Shown piece by piece: positions 6,298 to 13,281 of a stretch of DNA of 23,736 bases (the stretch's first letter is position 1; every line of letters begins with the position of its first letter). The notes beneath the pieces were generated by a model. It was not told the DNA's origin. It saw only the letters and a program-made list of their open reading frames with translations, and searched no databases. The DNA comes from Sphingomonadaceae bacterium (GTDB taxonomy: Bacteria; Pseudomonadota; Alphaproteobacteria; Sphingomonadales; Sphingomonadaceae). Where the stretch lies: the NCBI GenBank assembly GCA_016742125.1, contig JACVCM010000050.1:1-23736 (forward strand), in the 5' to 3' direction. The position numbers and the translations under genes are program-made.

Positions 6298-6891
6298 ATG
6301 TACCGCCCATCGTTCAAACGCGCAGCCCTCGCCTCGTTGGTGATCCTGCCTCTGTTACCGGCAACCGCCGAGCCGCCCATAGGCGGGGACGACGCGTTTT
6401 TTTCCGCGCCGGACGTTTCCGACGATGAACTGGGCGAGCAGCGTGGCGGATTTCAGTTTGCAGGCATGGAAATCAAACTGGGCGCCGACATCCGTACCTT
6501 CCTCAACGATGAACTTGCATTGCACACCGTCATTACAATGGACGAGAACGGCTATAACCGCGTGCAGACCGTCGGCGCGGGTCTGACGCTTGCCGATGCC
6601 GATGCGATCCGCAACAATGTGCTGTCAAACGGTGCGATCAGGATGAATGTGGGCGACAGTCAGGTGTTCCTTGCCAATGAAGGCCGCACCGCGATTATAC
6701 ACGGCAATGAAGGCGCGTTGCAGAACATCCTCATTAACACCGCGAGTAACATCACAGCGACACAGGATGTAACCGCGACGCTGGACCTGCAGGGATATGA
6801 CGGCTTTGCTTCGACCGTTACGGCAGACCAACTCGGTCGTAGCCTCGGGGATGATGTGACGCGCGCAATCTCGGGGGCGTTCGGCGGCTGA
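6298..6891 (+). CDS. Exported protein with internal double-glycine motif (putative C39 substrate 2)
   Basis: A 197-residue exported protein of unrecognised family. The signal peptide is residues 1-24 (LLPATA|E). The motif VSDDELGEQRGG places a Gly pair at 50-51, matching the DELVEQRGG of the gene at 5088. The 146-residue remainder is beta-prone, with IKLGADIRTFLNDELALHT, VGAGLTLADADAIRNN, and near the end LQNILINTASNITATQDV, which resembles NILINTGAQVSLQTG of the smaller paralog. The start has AAGGA 8 bases upstream and lies 11 bases after the peptidase stop, so it is cotranscribed. By gene order it occupies the place of FapE in Pseudomonas, but I cannot claim homology. A perfect hairpin terminator follows. 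Confidence 0.75.
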   Translation: MYRPSFKRAALASLVILPLLPATAEPPIGGDDAFFSAPDVSDDELGEQRGGFQFAGMEIKLGADIRTFLNDELALHTVITMDENGYNRVQTVGAGLTLADADAIRNNVLSNGAIRMNVGDSQVFLANEGRTAIIHGNEGALQNILINTASNITATQDVTATLDLQGYDGFASTVTADQLGRSLGDDVTRAISGAFGG

Positions 6892-6916
6892 CATCCCATT
6901 CCACCGTAACAAGAAC

Positions 6917-6949
6917 GGCGGGCGATCGAAATGTGATCGCCCGCCTTTT
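6917..6949 (+). terminator. Rho-independent terminator of the plus-strand operon
   Basis: GGCGGGCGATC (6917-6927) and GATCGCCCGCC (6935-6945) form a perfect 11-bp stem with a 7-base loop, followed by TTTT. It lies 25 bases after the stop of the last operon gene and 14 bases before the converging gene's stop at 6963. On the minus strand no T-run follows, so it mainly serves the plus strand. Confidence 0.85.
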
Positions 6950-6962
6950 CCTGCATACAGGC

Positions 6963-8375
6963 TCATTTGCGCAAGTTGATACTCAGCGGGAAGCGCACGG
7001 TCACAGAGACATCGGGCGCGTCTGCGGTCGCCCCGAATTCAAAACCGAAATTGACCGACTGGCGCTGGCTCAACCTGTACGACATGCCGAAGGTAAAGCT
7101 GCCTACATGTGCGCGGTTGGAACGCTCCACACTGCCGCCGATTTCCTGTGTCGAGGGCATGATATAGCTATGCCGGTAACCCATAGAGAAGGAAAAGCGC
7201 GGGTTCAGCGCAAAGCCGAAACCCAGATTGCCGCTAATCGCATCGCCGGGATCGACCCGGCCGATAAACGCACCGCCAATCTCGCGGTCGATGTTGCGCG
7301 GGATATGATACAGATAGCCCAGGCTGCCGAAAATGACGGCGGGATCTGAGGGGAGGAGCATGCTGATGCCCGGCTGTACCGCCCAGAAGCCCGAGCCTGT
7401 CGACAGCCCCGTAGCGACGCCGAATTCGTCATAGCCAACCTCGAACGGGCTTTTGCCCGTATCGGACTTGACGCGCAGGTTGGCGACCCAGATCGGGTTC
7501 TGACCGCGCGGCCGATTGAGCTGGTAACGAAGGGCAAATTCAAGATCGCCGATGTCGCGTTCCTTGAGCGCGATCGTGCGGACGATGCCTTCATCGCGCT
7601 GCTGTGCGACCTCGATCCGGTCCCAACGGTAGAGCGCGGGCAAACGCGCCTCCAGCTCCAGCCGGTTGGTAAGGCCGTATCGCGCCCCGAGCGTAGTGAT
7701 AAGCGTGGTCCGATCTGCGTCGGAAGCCTCGATCAGCCCAATCTGTATCCCCGGCACAAGTTCGATGCCGCGAAACACCAGACGGTTGGTCGAACTGCTG
7801 GTATACTCGAACGAGGAATCGAGCACCATTCGCCCCGCAGGAGTCAGCACGCCCTGACCTTCCGGCACCGCCTCGACACGACTTTGCACCGTCGGCTCTG
7901 GCGGAGGGGCTTCTCCGACAGGGGCGTCGGGCATCATCTGTGTCGTTTCCTGCGATACAGGAGCAATGCCCTGCATCGCAGTCGCAAGACCGGCGGCGCG
8001 CAACTCGCTCAGATCGGAACCCGCCAGTTGTCTCTGGGTCAACATGTCGATCGCGAGTTGCTGGCGCGCAATAATCTCGCTCTGCTTGGCAATGAGTTCG
8101 CGCTGCGCCCTCAGTTCCGCGGCGATGAGCGTAAGTTGCTCCGCGGTGCTGTCGGCTCGCGGTGTTTTCTGCGGCGGTCCGTTGCGATCGGCATGTCGTT
8201 CGTCAACTGCGCCGCCATAAGCCAGATCGAAGGGCTTCAGCGCATCTTTCGGCCGTTCTGCGGATATCTGTGGGTCGTCGGCAGCATGTGCCTGCGTCGA
8301 TATGGCCAGTGCCGTAAGTGACACTGCACAACCCAGCGTGCCCAACACGCTTCGTTCCATAGGCTCTGTCGACAT
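6963..8375 (-). CDS. Outer-membrane beta-barrel protein with N-terminal coiled coil (FapF-like)
   Basis: A 470-residue protein. The signal peptide ends about residue 31 (TQAHA|A). Residues about 77-117 (EQLTLIAAELRAQRELIAKQ...) form a heptad-rich coiled coil, followed by a Pro-rich linker (about 140-172). From about 174 the chain is a beta-barrel: GVLTPAGRMVLDSSFEYTSS, FRGIELVPGIQIG, RYGLTNRLELEARLP, and alternating strands to the C-terminal VRFPLSINLRK. Coiled coil, linker and barrel, with the GVLTPxGRxVLexS opening, is the architecture of FapF, the pore that secretes Fap amyloid subunits in Pseudomonas. The start at 8375 has GGGAG 8 bases upstream; M6 is an alternative. It starts 3 bases after the Crp-type regulator's stop, so the two are translationally linked, and it converges on the amyloid-like operon it probably serves. 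Confidence 0.82.
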   Translation of the reverse strand: MSTEPMERSVLGTLGCAVSLTALAISTQAHAADDPQISAERPKDALKPFDLAYGGAVDERHADRNGPPQKTPRADSTAEQLTLIAAELRAQRELIAKQSEIIARQQLAIDMLTQRQLAGSDLSELRAAGLATAMQGIAPVSQETTQMMPDAPVGEAPPPEPTVQSRVEAVPEGQGVLTPAGRMVLDSSFEYTSSSTNRLVFRGIELVPGIQIGLIEASDADRTTLITTLGARYGLTNRLELEARLPALYRWDRIEVAQQRDEGIVRTIALKERDIGDLEFALRYQLNRPRGQNPIWVANLRVKSDTGKSPFEVGYDEFGVATGLSTGSGFWAVQPGISMLLPSDPAVIFGSLGYLYHIPRNIDREIGGAFIGRVDPGDAISGNLGFGFALNPRFSFSMGYRHSYIMPSTQEIGGSVERSNRAHVGSFTFGMSYRLSQRQSVNFGFEFGATADAPDVSVTVRFPLSINLRK

Positions 8376-8378
8376 CGG

Positions 8379-9095
8379 TCAGCTCCCGTATCTCGGTGTC
8401 GGGTCGGTGCTGTTCACATTTGCGTGCGGCGGGATTTTCTGGAGTGGCAGGTCGGCCCCTTCATCGCCGTCGGCGAGCTTTCGCAAGCCGCAATAATCTT
8501 CAATCATGACGGATTGCGGCCCGTTGAGACTGACCAAATCGCGCCGAACAAACTCCGACAAGGTTCGGCTGACGGTATGGATGGTGAGCCCCAAATGGTC
8601 GGCGATATCGGCGCGCGACATGGGGAGATCGAAAGGCCTGTCCGTCGGAAAACGCTTCGCTGTCGCGAGCAAGAACGCCGCCAGTCTTTCCGCAGCGGTC
8701 CGGCGCCCCAGCAGAAAGATGCAAGCCTGCGCATTGTCGAGCGCACTGCGTAACGCACCATGCACGGGCGGCGCTTCGCTGGGCTGGGCCTCCTCGCCGA
8801 ACCCCCTGCCGCAACGACGCAGCGTGACGGCGGTGACAGCTTCGGCCGACGCGGCATAATAACCGCTGTCGATTCCGAAAACATCGCCGGGATAGAAGAA
8901 GCCTGTCAGTTGTCGATGACCATCGCTGTAAAGCAGGCAGGTGCGCACCGTGCCCGATATGACCTCAAACCAGTCGGTCGCCGGGTCGCCTTGCGCATAT
9001 ATTATTTCACCCTTCAGAAATTTAAGGATCGTACCCGGGCGAGATGGGGAACCCGATGGTGATCGGGTGTCGGTGTGGCCGCGTAGCCTGAGCAT
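8379..9095 (-). CDS. Crp/Fnr-family transcriptional regulator (FixK-like, no Fe-S cysteines)
   Basis: A 238-residue regulator. A cyclic-nucleotide-binding-type beta-roll spans about 21-100 (FLKGEIIYAQGDPATDWFEVISG, GFFYPGDVFGID), a dimer helix follows (about 112-150), and a Crp-type helix-turn-helix lies at about 157-192 (MSRADIADHLGLTIHTVSRT). The N-terminus lacks the Cys cluster of FNR. In the recognition helix the FNR-type E-xx-SR signature reads H173-T-V-S176-R177, so the usual Glu is His and the preferred site may differ from TTGAT-N4-ATCAA. The ATG at 9095 has AGGAG 8 bases upstream. A polar tail of about 35 residues follows the HTH. Its stop lies 3 bases from the start of the FapF-like gene, pointing to control of the amyloid-like locus. 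Confidence 0.9.
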   Translation of the reverse strand: MLRLRGHTDTRSPSGSPSRPGTILKFLKGEIIYAQGDPATDWFEVISGTVRTCLLYSDGHRQLTGFFYPGDVFGIDSGYYAASAEAVTAVTLRRCGRGFGEEAQPSEAPPVHGALRSALDNAQACIFLLGRRTAAERLAAFLLATAKRFPTDRPFDLPMSRADIADHLGLTIHTVSRTLSEFVRRDLVSLNGPQSVMIEDYCGLRKLADGDEGADLPLQKIPPHANVNSTDPTPRYGS

Positions 9096-9241
9096 TTGAT
9101 GTCTCCTGTGTGGTCGGCGCGGCCCGATTCTCTTTATTTTTGTGACGCGAAGGATATGCCTGCGGTCGACCCCTGACCATTGGGTGAAACTCGTGCGATT
9201 TTCGCGTCCGGCATTTTCGTGGGGGTTTTTACTAGGGATAT

Positions 9242-9271
9242 TTTACAATTGGGTATGACTTAGGATATATG
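9242..9271 (+). promoter_or_regulatory. Possible sigma-70-like promoter upstream of the LuxR-type gene
   Basis: TTTACA (9242-9247) and TATATG (9266-9271) are separated by 18 bases in an AT-rich patch about 205 bases before the LuxR-type start. The match is partial and no experimental start is known. Confidence 0.22.
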
Positions 9272-9349
9272 TTAAACGATTTCCGGATTTGTCAGGGAAT
9301 GAGTCGATCAACAGGGCGACTATGGCAGGTTCGGGCGGCAATATTATCG

Positions 9350-9372
9350 CATTCAGGTGTTCAGCCTGAATG
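9350..9372. promoter_or_regulatory. Perfect 8-bp inverted repeat, possible operator
   Basis: CATTCAGG (9350-9357) and CCTGAATG (9365-9372) flank a 7-base spacer. It lies about 104 bases before the LuxR-type start. The 23-base dyad is of the size bound by dimeric LuxR-type or similar regulators; no T-tract follows, so it is not a plain terminator. Confidence 0.35.
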
Positions 9373-9475
9373 ATAAATATTTAAGATACCGCATTTTCTA
9401 ATTAGCGGACAAGAAAGCCGGGTTGCAATCGGTGACGGAAATCGGGTCGGACGACTTTCGAGGGAGTGTATTACT

Positions 9476-9733
9476 GTGTTGCAATTGGACCCAACCAGCG
9501 GAGTTCCGCTATTGACCACGCGTGAGCACCAGGTGCTCGAACTGGTCGCCCAAGGCCTGTCAGCGAAAGAAGTCGCCCAGGAAATCGAGATCGCGCCAAG
9601 GACGGTTGAGCGGCATATCGAGAATGTCCGACTGAAAATAAGGGCGCGAAACCGCACCCATATGGTGACATTGGCCATGGAACTGGGGCTGCTGCATCTC
9701 GATAATGACATGGTCGCCGAGATGGACGGCTAA
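9476..9733 (+). CDS. Small stand-alone LuxR/GerE-type DNA-binding protein
   Basis: An 85-residue protein that is almost entirely a LuxR C-terminal helix-turn-helix (about 13-70): LLTTREHQVLELVAQGLSAK, then EIAPRTVERHIENVRLKI, the standard recognition-helix signature. There is no receiver or autoinducer-binding domain, so it either binds constitutively or depends on partners. The start is GTG at 9476, with GGGAG 9 bases upstream; a TTG immediately follows. It precedes the c-di-GMP enzyme by 88 bases on the same strand. Small LuxR-type proteins of this kind often regulate motility or biofilm genes, but a target cannot be read from the sequence. Confidence 0.88.
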   Translation: MLQLDPTSGVPLLTTREHQVLELVAQGLSAKEVAQEIEIAPRTVERHIENVRLKIRARNRTHMVTLAMELGLLHLDNDMVAEMDG

Positions 9734-9742
9734 ATCACAGAT

Positions 9743-9768
9743 TTCTGAAACGTTTACCATTCTGAAAC
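9743..9768. repeat. Direct repeat of TTCTGAAAC upstream of the c-di-GMP gene
   Basis: TTCTGAAAC occurs at 9743-9751 and again at 9760-9768, 17 bases apart start to start, in the 88-base gap between the LuxR-type gene and the GGDEF/EAL gene. A related CTTCTGTCA follows. It could be a tandem regulator site or chance. Confidence 0.25.
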
Positions 9769-9821
9769 AGCCTTCTGTCAAGACGTTGCATTCGCTTGGA
9801 CCAGAGTGAACAGGATAGAGG

Positions 9822-12113
9822 GTGTCAGGAAGAACCGCGAACGGAAAGTCCGGAGGCGCGACCGCGCCTGCTGCTGACTCGCGCGGGTTCTTTGCAAAAA
9901 TCGCGCAACGCGGCGCTGACCGGCCGTTTGCGCCGGCATCCTCCTCGAAAGACGCGCTGTTGCTGCTCAAAAATTTCGAAGAAAGCGGCCGCGGCTGGTT
10001 CTGGTCGACCGACGCTGAAGGCAGGATAACCTATCTGAGTGCATCGATCGGTGAAGCGCTGGGTCGCCCCTCGTCCGACTATATCGGCAGTGCGTTCATC
10101 GATTTGTTCGGCAAAGACGATGACGCATCCGATCGACAAAGGTCCTTGCCTTTCATTCTCACCAAACAGTCGAAGTTCGACGACTTGCCATTGAAAGCGG
10201 CCGCCGATTGCGATGAAATATGGTGGGCCGTGTCGGGCCGGCCATTTTTTCAGGGCGAGCAGTTTGGCGGGTTTCGCGGAAGCGGGACCGATATTACTGC
10301 CCAGCGCCGCGTGGCAAAAGATACGTCCCGGCTGGCGACCTATGACTCTCTTACGGGGTTGCTCAACCGCTTCCGCATGTCGAAGCTGCTTGAGACCACA
10401 TTGTCGGCCTTTCAGGTTCAAAAACGCGCCTGTTCTGTGATGCTCATCGACCTCGATCGTTTCAAGCAGGTCAATGATACGCTCGGCCATCCTGCCGGCG
10501 ATATGCTGCTGAAACAGGTTGCAGAGCGCCTGGTTAATGTTGTCGGCGATCGCGAAAAAATAAGCCGTCTTGGCGGTGACGAGTTCCAGATCATCCTCCA
10601 GGATGTCGAGGATCGCGGCGTGCTTGGCGATCTGGCCGACCGGATTATCAAAAGCCTTTCGCATCCCTATTCGGTGGACGGCAGTCGCTGCATAATCGGC
10701 GCGTCAGTCGGCGTCGCTGTCAGTCCGTTCGACGGCCGGACAAGCGAGGAACTCATCCGGAATGCGGACCTGGCGCTCTATGCCGCAAAGGGTAGTGGTC
10801 GTGGACGGTTCCGCTTCTATTCGAGCGACCTGTTGCAGACTGCCGAAGACCGCCGCATCCTGGAAGAGGATTTGCGCGACGCGCTCGCGAACGAACAGAT
10901 CTGGCTGGCCTATCAGCCGGTTGTCAGCGCCACGTCGAACATTGTCACGGGCTTCGAAGCGCTGATCCGCTGGAACCACCCGGAGCGCGGCAGCATTTCC
11001 CCCGCACTTTTCATTCCGATCGCCGAAGAGGCAAACCTGATCGGCGAGTTGGGAGAATGGGCGCTTCATAAGGCGTGCGAACAGGCAGCCAAATGGCCCG
11101 GCAAGATGAAAGTCGCGGTCAATGTGTCACCGGTCCAGTTTGCCAATGACCTGCTCCCGAAGATTGTCGAAACCGCGCTCGCCAATGCCGGACTTCCCGC
11201 TGAGCGGCTGGAACTGGAAATCACCGAGGGCGTTTTTCTTCAAGACTCGTCCGGCACCGACAACATGTTCCAGGCGCTGAAGAAAATCGGCGTCCGCCTG
11301 GCACTCGACGATTTCGGGACCGGCTATTCCTCGCTCGGTTATTTGCGGACAGCTCCGTTCGACAAGATCAAGATCGACCAGAGCTTTGTGCGCGGTGCAA
11401 CCGAACCGGGGTCGCGCAATGGTGCGATCATTTCGGCAATTGTCGCGCTCGCACAGGCACTCGACATGGAAACAACCGCGGAGGGCATCGAATCGCTCGA
11501 TCAGCTCGACTTGATTCGCAGCCTGCATGTCAGCCATGTGCAAGGATATGTTTACAGCCAGCCCGTCGACAACGACACCTTGCTCGAGCGCTGCGCTTCC
11601 TCCGATTGGGTCATCGAACCATCGGGTCCGGCGGTCCAGCGCGGTGACCGACTGTCCATGTATCGCAAGATCGGTGCCATTCACGACAACCATTGTTACG
11701 CCGTCGTCCTTCGCAATCTTTCGGTGTCCGGCGCGCTGATCGAAGGCATATTGGATGTGCCTACAGGAACCAAATTTGTTCTGGATTTCGGTGACGGGCA
11801 GCTCGCAGTGTCCACCGTCGTTCGGTCAATGGGGCATCAACAAGGCGTCGAATTCGAAGAACGGCTGGTAAGTGACGGGAATGGCGGCCTGTGTACCAGC
11901 CGCCGCATCTCCCCCTATATGCTGGCCGCAGCCGGGATGCCACTCGCCAATTTGCCACCGGGCTATTATGAAACGAATGACGGCGAGCAAAAGCCGAAGG
12001 GCCTGCCGACGTTCAGTACATTGGCGGATTGGAAGCGTCCGGATTCGTCCACCGGAACAAAGGATTCAACGACCGCGAACTATTTCGGAAATGTGGACAT
12101 CGGTCGCCGATGA
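9822..12113 (+). CDS. PAS-GGDEF-EAL protein with C-terminal PilZ-like domain (c-di-GMP turnover)
   Basis: A 763-residue cytoplasmic protein. A PAS domain spans about 50-160 (GRGWFWSTDAEGRITYLS ... FRGSGTDITAQ). The GGDEF domain spans about 171-335, with the active site SRLGGDEF (GGDEF at 251-255); the usual RxxD inhibitory site just upstream is absent (the residues read GDRE). The EAL domain spans about 345-590, with EAL at 379-381, DDFGTGYSS at 496-504 and KIDQSF at 517-522, so the phosphodiesterase motifs are intact. Residues about 608-690 look like PilZ (NLSVSGALIEG, where PilZ has DxSxxG), but the RxxxR motif is not clear. It may be bifunctional or act mainly as a phosphodiesterase with GTP sensing. 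The start is GTG at 9822. It follows the LuxR-type gene and neighbours the amyloid-like locus, suggesting an attachment role. Confidence 0.92.
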   Translation: MSGRTANGKSGGATAPAADSRGFFAKIAQRGADRPFAPASSSKDALLLLKNFEESGRGWFWSTDAEGRITYLSASIGEALGRPSSDYIGSAFIDLFGKDDDASDRQRSLPFILTKQSKFDDLPLKAAADCDEIWWAVSGRPFFQGEQFGGFRGSGTDITAQRRVAKDTSRLATYDSLTGLLNRFRMSKLLETTLSAFQVQKRACSVMLIDLDRFKQVNDTLGHPAGDMLLKQVAERLVNVVGDREKISRLGGDEFQIILQDVEDRGVLGDLADRIIKSLSHPYSVDGSRCIIGASVGVAVSPFDGRTSEELIRNADLALYAAKGSGRGRFRFYSSDLLQTAEDRRILEEDLRDALANEQIWLAYQPVVSATSNIVTGFEALIRWNHPERGSISPALFIPIAEEANLIGELGEWALHKACEQAAKWPGKMKVAVNVSPVQFANDLLPKIVETALANAGLPAERLELEITEGVFLQDSSGTDNMFQALKKIGVRLALDDFGTGYSSLGYLRTAPFDKIKIDQSFVRGATEPGSRNGAIISAIVALAQALDMETTAEGIESLDQLDLIRSLHVSHVQGYVYSQPVDNDTLLERCASSDWVIEPSGPAVQRGDRLSMYRKIGAIHDNHCYAVVLRNLSVSGALIEGILDVPTGTKFVLDFGDGQLAVSTVVRSMGHQQGVEFEERLVSDGNGGLCTSRRISPYMLAAAGMPLANLPPGYYETNDGEQKPKGLPTFSTLADWKRPDSSTGTKDSTTANYFGNVDIGRR

Positions 12114-12127
12114 AGTAACAGCGGTTT

Positions 12128-13081
12128 TCAGTCGGCATCGATTAGCAGCTTGGGATCGACCCGCGCGCTGTTCCACTTCATCCCCCAATGCAAATGCGGC
12201 CCGCTTGCCCTGCCGGTTGCGCCGACCTTACCGATAGGCTGACCCTGGCGGACGACGTCGCCCTCCTTCACCAGCAATTCCGAACTATGCAGAAAGGCGC
12301 TGTTGAGGCCCATGCCGTGGTCGATCATCAACAGATGGCCTTCGAGCGTGAATATGTCCGTTGCGGCGAGCGTCACCACGCCGTCGGCGGGCGCGACATA
12401 CACAGTGCCCGACGCCGCCGCGATGTCCATGCCGCTATGGTAGCTGCCCGGCGTGCCGTTGTAGATGCGCTGGGCACCGAACAGGCCGGAAATGCGGCCT
12501 GCCACAGGGCGGATGAACTCCTGTCTCCAGCCATCGCTGTTGTTGCTCACGGCACGTGCGGCATTTATGCGCGCTAGCTCCGGTCCGCGTCGTGCCTGAA
12601 ACTCTGCGCTGGTCGCCGCGCCCCCGGTCGGGTTGGCCGCGACATGTTCGATTCGCCAATTGCCGGGCGCGACCGGCAGATAGCGCTCTGTCCGGCGACC
12701 ATCCGAATAGAGCGCGACAAGACTTGCGCTGTTCTCCGCGTCGCGATCGAAACCCATCAGGAAAAAACCATCGGGGGTCAGCGGCAGCTCGGTTCCGTTG
12801 AGCATCACCGACCGTGCGCCACGGGGCGCCTGGCCGGTGATCAATCCGCCCTGTGCAGGCAGGCCGGACAACCAGAAATCGGCGGGACGGGCATCCGGTG
12901 CCGCTTTCACCGCCGGTTGTGTGGGGGCCGCAGGAATGGCCTCGTTCGGTGCGGCCACCATCGGCGGCGTCGCCGTGCAGCTACCGATGGCCGCCAACGC
13001 CAGTATCGGAGCCGATCGGCGTACCCGCAAATCCCTAGGCCTTCTGCAGGGCCGCGCGGGTGGAGATTTCGGCGCTGGCAT
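12128..13081 (-). CDS. M23 (LytM-type) metallopeptidase, putative lipoprotein
   Basis: A 317-residue cell-wall peptidase. The N-terminus is basic and ends in a hydrophobic stretch APILALAAIGSC, a lipobox with Cys35. Residues about 45-190 are a linker and a beta-rich region (LSGLPAQGGLITGQAPRGA, SVMLNGTELPLTPDGFFLMG). The M23 domain is at 190-317, with zinc ligands H215 and D219 (HSGMD) and H298 in PHLHWG; H265 (FLHSS) is also conserved. All catalytic positions are present, so it should hydrolyse peptidoglycan cross-links rather than be a degenerate activator. The ATG at 13081 has AGGA upstream but overlaps the DUF2093 gene by 47 bases and gives a long n-region; TTG at 13030, 4 bases after the DUF2093 stop, would give a cleaner signal peptide. 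It ends the xseA operon and converges on the c-di-GMP gene. Confidence 0.88.
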   Translation of the reverse strand: MPAPKSPPARPCRRPRDLRVRRSAPILALAAIGSCTATPPMVAAPNEAIPAAPTQPAVKAAPDARPADFWLSGLPAQGGLITGQAPRGARSVMLNGTELPLTPDGFFLMGFDRDAENSASLVALYSDGRRTERYLPVAPGNWRIEHVAANPTGGAATSAEFQARRGPELARINAARAVSNNSDGWRQEFIRPVAGRISGLFGAQRIYNGTPGSYHSGMDIAAASGTVYVAPADGVVTLAATDIFTLEGHLLMIDHGMGLNSAFLHSSELLVKEGDVVRQGQPIGKVGATGRASGPHLHWGMKWNSARVDPKLLIDAD

Positions 13082-13238
13082 AGGGTTCCTGCCTGACAAC
13101 GCTCCAGTAACGCAGTTCCTCCAGCGGAATCGGCTGTCCGGTAACGGCACACAGCACATGATCGCCAGGCGACAACATCCGGAACTGATTGGCCATATAG
13201 TGCAGGCGTGCGACTCTGTTCTTGCTCGACATCAACAT
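13035..13238 (-). CDS. DUF2093 family small protein
   Basis: A 67-residue protein matching the alphaproteobacterial DUF2093 family: LHYMANQFRMLSPGDHVLCA, VTGQPIPLEELRYWSVVRQE, then YASAEISTRAAL. The ORF is longer upstream, but the family begins near MLMSSKNRVARLHY, and AAGG precedes the ATG at 13238; the ATG two codons later is also possible. The single Cys and aromatic ELRYWSV block are the family hallmarks. It lies 43 bases downstream of xseA and overlaps the start of the M23 gene, so the three form one transcript. Function is unknown. Confidence 0.85.
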   Translation of the reverse strand: MLMSSKNRVARLHYMANQFRMLSPGDHVLCAVTGQPIPLEELRYWSVVRQEPYASAEISTRAALQKA

Positions 13239-13281
13239 AGGCACCTTATGCCTGAACGCAGCCTGAGGGGCAATGTCCGGC

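Larger units (their letters stand above)
9096..9475. promoter_or_regulatory. Divergent 380-base intergenic region (Crp-type regulator / LuxR-type regulator)
   Basis: No gene is evident in these 380 bases. The middle (about 9225-9280) is AT-rich against a GC-rich background. It contains a possible promoter (9242-9271) and a perfect dyad (9350-9372), both listed separately. A short GCGA-TTT-TCGC dyad also lies near 9197-9207. The promoters for the minus-strand regulator/FapF-like pair and for the plus-strand LuxR-type gene should both lie here. Confidence 0.5.

Noticed and set aside
3904..6891. Bacteriocin or microcin cluster (double-glycine leaders plus C39 peptidase)
   Set aside because: There is no ABC transporter or immunity gene, and the peptidase and both putative substrates carry Sec signal peptides, unlike bacteriocin systems.
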